From Candidatus Thiodiazotropha taylori (lineage in GTDB: Bacteria > Pseudomonadota > Gammaproteobacteria > Chromatiales > Chromatiaceae), in assembly GCA_019100305.1 (NCBI GenBank), contig JAHRHW010000212.1:1-7705 (forward strand): a DNA stretch of 7,705 bases. Direction: 5' to 3'. Of this stretch, positions 5,146 through 7,705 are shown in pieces. Within the stretch, counting starts at the first letter, position 1, and each line of letters starts with the position of its first letter. A model generated the notes under the pieces. The model did no database searches, was not told where the DNA came from, and saw only the letters and a program-made list of their open reading frames with translations. Position numbers and translations under genes: made by a program.

Positions 5146-6414
5146 ATGGCGCATATCGTGGTTATAGGTGCCGGCACAGGCGGGATGCCGTGTGCTTACG
5201 AACTTCGCATGGAGCTTGGTCGTGAACATGAAGTCACGATGATCAATGAACGGGAGTACTTCCAGTTCGTGCCATCCAATCCATGGCTGGCGGTCGGTTG
5301 GCGCGACCGCTCCCATATCACCTTTGATATCCGCCCCCATCTCGAGCGCAAAGGCATCAACTTTATTGCCCAACGGGTAGATAAGATCGATGCGGACGCC
5401 AATCGGCTCACGCTGGATAATGGTGACAACGTGGATTTCGACTATCTGGTGATCGCTACCGGACCCAGGTTGGCATTTGAAGAGATTGAAGGTAGCGGGC
5501 CGGATGGTTTTACCGAATCGATCTGCACCGTCGACCATGCTGAAAAGGCCTATCAGGCCTATCTTGATCTGCTAGACGAGCCAGGGCATGTGGTTATCGG
5601 CGCTATGCCTTTTGCCAGCTGTTTCGGACCTGCCTATGAGTTCGCCTTTATCATGGATTCAGACCTGCGTAAGCGCAAAGTCCGTGACAAGGTGCCGATC
5701 ACCTTTGTCACCTCCGAACCCTATATCGGCCATCTGGGGCTTGGTGGCGTCGGTGACTCGAAAGGTTTTCTGGAGAGTGATTTCCGCAATCACCATATCA
5801 ACTGGATCACCAATGCAAAAGTGACCAAGGTTGAGTATGGCAAGATGTTTGTGGAGCAGTTCGATGATTCCGGACACAAGATAAAGGATCATGAACTTGA
5901 GTTTAAATACTCAATGATGTTGCCGGCATTCAAGGGGGTTGATGCGGTAGCCGAAGTGGAAGGCTTGTGTAATCCGCGAGGTTTCGTGTTTGTCGATGAC
6001 CATCAGCGCAATCCCAAATACCCCAATATCTATGCAGCGGGCGTCTGTATCGCCATCCCTCCAGTGGAAGCGACCGCGGTGCCGACCGGTGCTCCGAAAA
6101 CCGGCTATATGATCGAATCCATGGTGACCGCGATCGTGCACAATATCGCGGCTGACCTGGCGGGCAAGGAGGGAACAACCCTGGCAACCTGGAATGCAAT
6201 CTGTCTGGCGGATATGGGGGATACCGGTGCGGCCTTTGTTGCACTGCCCCAGATACCCCCGCGAAATGTGGCTTGGTTCAAGAAGGGCAAATGGGTTCAT
6301 ATGGCCAAGATCGCCTTTGAAAAATACTTCATCCGCAAGATGAAAAAGGGAACTTCGGAACCGATCTACGAAAAGTACATTCTCAAGATGTTAGGGATCG
6401 GTAAACTGAAGTAA
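5146..6414 (+). CDS. sqr: Sulfide:quinone oxidoreductase (SQR)
   Basis: SQR is a 422-residue flavoprotein, normally bound to the membrane surface, that oxidises sulfide to polysulfide/sulfur and reduces the quinone pool. The N-terminal FAD site is VVIGAGTGG (5-13), followed by LVIATGPR (101-108) and the second FAD motif NIYAAGV (294-300). The three SQR redox cysteines are present: Cys127 (SICTVDHAEKAY), Cys159 (FASCFGPAYEF) and Cys353 (NAICLADMGD). These match the numbering known for Rhodobacter (127/156/353) and Acidithiobacillus (128/160/356) enzymes. The APKTGYMIESM segment (316-326) and the basic, hydrophobic C-terminus (about 377-422), a likely membrane-attachment region, closely resemble Acidithiobacillus ferrooxidans SQR as I recall it; no alignment was run. 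Cys16, Cys275 and Cys301 are additional. GGAGG (5131-5135), 10 nt upstream, supports the ATG. Its own upstream region and a downstream hairpin suggest a single-gene unit. NADH dehydrogenase and flavocytochrome c are ruled out by the cysteine pattern. Confidence 0.94.
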   Translation: MAHIVVIGAGTGGMPCAYELRMELGREHEVTMINEREYFQFVPSNPWLAVGWRDRSHITFDIRPHLERKGINFIAQRVDKIDADANRLTLDNGDNVDFDYLVIATGPRLAFEEIEGSGPDGFTESICTVDHAEKAYQAYLDLLDEPGHVVIGAMPFASCFGPAYEFAFIMDSDLRKRKVRDKVPITFVTSEPYIGHLGLGGVGDSKGFLESDFRNHHINWITNAKVTKVEYGKMFVEQFDDSGHKIKDHELEFKYSMMLPAFKGVDAVAEVEGLCNPRGFVFVDDHQRNPKYPNIYAAGVCIAIPPVEATAVPTGAPKTGYMIESMVTAIVHNIAADLAGKEGTTLATWNAICLADMGDTGAAFVALPQIPPRNVAWFKKGKWVHMAKIAFEKYFIRKMKKGTSEPIYEKYILKMLGIGKLK

Positions 6415-6430
6415 CATTTCGCCAATTTAT

Positions 6431-6456
6431 CCAGCGGCAATCAGTGCCGCTGGTTT
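6431..6456 (+). terminator. Candidate intrinsic terminator after sqr
   Basis: CCAGCGGCA (6431-6439) and TGCCGCTGG (6445-6453) form a perfect, GC-rich 9-bp stem with a 5-nt loop, followed by TTT and then GCAGTT. It begins 16 bp after the sqr stop and ends 36 bp before ispG. The stem is strong but the T-run is short, so read-through into ispG is possible. Confidence 0.6.
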
Positions 6457-6464
6457 GCAGTTAA

Positions 6465-6487
6465 CAGGCCCTCCAGGCCTACAGGCC
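6465..6487 (+). repeat. Three short CAGGCC repeats directly before ispG
   Basis: CAGGCC occurs at 6465-6470, 6474-6479 and 6482-6487, spaced 9 and 8 bp apart. The array ends 5 bp before the ispG ATG and occupies the place where a Shine-Dalgarno would be. Only the AGG in each copy resembles one. It may be a chance low-complexity patch or affect ispG translation. Confidence 0.4.
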
Positions 6488-6492
6488 CAACC

Positions 6493-7704
6493 ATGGCAAT
6501 CAAAAGACATCAAACCCGAAGTGTAGTGGTAGGTGGTGTGGTGATCGGCAGCGAAGCCCCGGTGGTCGTGCAGTCGATGACCAACACGGACACAGCGGAT
6601 GTTGACGCCACCAGCAAGCAAGTGGCGGCTCTGGCCCGTGCCGGTTCAGAAATGGTGAGGATCACCGTGAACAATGAAGCGGCGGCAAAAGCGGTTTGCC
6701 GAATCCGTGATCGTTTGGATCAACAGGGGCTTGCTGTGCCGCTGGTGGGAGATTTTCACTTCAATGGGCATCGTCTGCTCAACGATCATCCCGACTGCGC
6801 CCAGGCCTTGGCCAAGTATCGAATCAATCCCGGTAATGTGGGCAGCGGAGAGAAGCGTGATTCCCAGTATGCGCGCATGATCGAACTCGCCTGCGAGCAT
6901 CAGAAGCCGGTAAGAATCGGCGTCAACTGGGGCAGCCTGGATAAGGGGTTGGTAGCCCGCATGATGGATCAGAATGCCCATGCGGAGAGACCGTTGGATG
7001 CGGATCAGATGACCCGGGAGATCATGGTGACTTCGGCTCTGGAGAGTGCCCAGCGGGCGATCGAACTGGGTCTCTCCCGGTCACAGATTGTGCTCTCCTG
7101 TAAAATGAGCGGGGTGCAGGATCTGATCGCGGTCTATCGGGAGCTGGCCAATCGATGTGACTATGCCCTGCACCTCGGTCTTACTGAAGCGGGTATGGGA
7201 TCGAAGGGTATCGTCGCCTCCAGTGCGGCCCTGGCGGTGCTGCTGCAGGAGGGGATCGGTGACACCATTCGTATCTCTCTGACACCGGAACCCGGTGGGG
7301 CCAGGACCCAGGAAGTGATCGTTGCCCAGGAGTTGCTGCAATCGATGGGCATCCGCGCTTTCACGCCGATGGTGGTCGCCTGTCCCGGTTGCGGTCGAAC
7401 CACCAGTACTTTTTTCCAGCAGTTGGCCCAACAGGTCCAGACCCATCTGCGCGAACGGATGCCAGGCTGGCAGGAGAAGCATCCCGGAGTCGCTGAGATG
7501 TCAGTCGCGGTGATGGGATGCGTTGTCAACGGTCCGGGGGAGAGCAAACAGGCCAATATCGGTATCAGTCTGCCGGGTACCGGGGAGTCACCCTCTGCAC
7601 CGGTGTATGTGGATGGAGAAAAAACGGTCACCCTGAAAGGGGAACAGATTGCTGAACAGTTCATCCAACTGGTGGATGAGTATGTAGAGAATCATTATCG
7701 TTAA
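6493..7704 (+). CDS. ispG: 4-hydroxy-3-methylbut-2-enyl-diphosphate synthase (IspG/GcpE)
   Basis: IspG converts methylerythritol cyclodiphosphate to HMBPP in the non-mevalonate isoprenoid pathway, in the cytoplasm, using a [4Fe-4S] cluster. The 403 residues start with the barrel domain, which contains PVVVQSMTNTDTADVDAT (23-40), RINPGNVG (110-117), RIGVNWGSLDKG (141-152) and LHLGLTEAG (226-234). The C-terminal cluster domain follows, with ligands Cys297 and Cys300 (CPGCGRTTS), Cys343 and Glu350 (MGCVVNGPGES), matching E. coli Cys270, Cys273, Cys305 and Glu312. The gap between the second and third cysteines is 43 residues against 32 in E. coli. This is the longer form I associate with many other proteobacteria, and it partly explains the greater length (E. 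coli 372). The start at 6493 gives the family N-terminus, although only weak AGG-type ribosome sites precede it. The TAA stop is at 7702-7704, so the gene is complete. A promoter inside the 78-bp gap was not found. Confidence 0.96.
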   Translation: MAIKRHQTRSVVVGGVVIGSEAPVVVQSMTNTDTADVDATSKQVAALARAGSEMVRITVNNEAAAKAVCRIRDRLDQQGLAVPLVGDFHFNGHRLLNDHPDCAQALAKYRINPGNVGSGEKRDSQYARMIELACEHQKPVRIGVNWGSLDKGLVARMMDQNAHAERPLDADQMTREIMVTSALESAQRAIELGLSRSQIVLSCKMSGVQDLIAVYRELANRCDYALHLGLTEAGMGSKGIVASSAALAVLLQEGIGDTIRISLTPEPGGARTQEVIVAQELLQSMGIRAFTPMVVACPGCGRTTSTFFQQLAQQVQTHLRERMPGWQEKHPGVAEMSVAVMGCVVNGPGESKQANIGISLPGTGESPSAPVYVDGEKTVTLKGEQIAEQFIQLVDEYVENHYR

Positions 7705-7705
7705 C

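Noticed and set aside
5035..5538. 167-codon minus-strand frame overlapping the start of sqr and its upstream region
   Set aside because: It is antisense to the clearly coding SQR N-terminus with its FAD motif, and has no family resemblance or ribosome site.

Overview
This window looks like a chromosomal stretch of a gammaproteobacterium. It carries six complete protein genes, all recognisable, and a seventh cut by the left edge. The block bcp-gcvR (minus strand) / dapA-bamC (plus strand) is the gene order known around dapA in Escherichia coli and relatives. GcvR and BamC also point to Gammaproteobacteria. A sulfide:quinone oxidoreductase (SQR) with all three redox cysteines suggests a sulfur-oxidising member of the class, free-living or symbiotic. 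That lifestyle assignment is inference from one gene; no rRNA or other marker is present.

Layout. Bases 1-1643 are a minus-strand group read right to left: gcvR (two ACT domains), bcp (thiol peroxidase) and the N-terminal PIN domain of a PhoH-family protein that continues off the left edge. A perfect 9-bp stem-loop sits between bcp and phoH. Bases 1644-1957 form a 314-bp divergent control region with two dyads and a plausible dapA promoter. Bases 1958-4866 are plus-strand dapA, bamC and an MBL-fold hydrolase gene; the last starts 5 bp after the bamC stop. Bases 4867-5145 form a 279-bp control region with a CRP/FNR-type dyad (TTGAA-N4-TTCAA), a second dyad and a candidate promoter. Then come sqr (5146-6414), a candidate terminator (6431-6456) and ispG (6493-7704), whose stop ends one base before the window does.

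How the genes relate. DapA makes the lysine/diaminopimelate precursor, BamC is a lipoprotein of the outer-membrane protein assembly machine, and IspG makes an isoprenoid precursor. All three feed envelope or quinone biosynthesis. SQR passes electrons from sulfide to the quinone pool. It looks like a single-gene transcription unit with its own upstream regulation, placed between housekeeping genes.

I found no tRNA, rRNA, CRISPR array, insertion sequence or phage gene, and no undescribed multi-gene system. The less expected parts are the regulatory dyads upstream of sqr and in the gcvR/dapA gap, and a Bcp that lacks the usual resolving cysteine.
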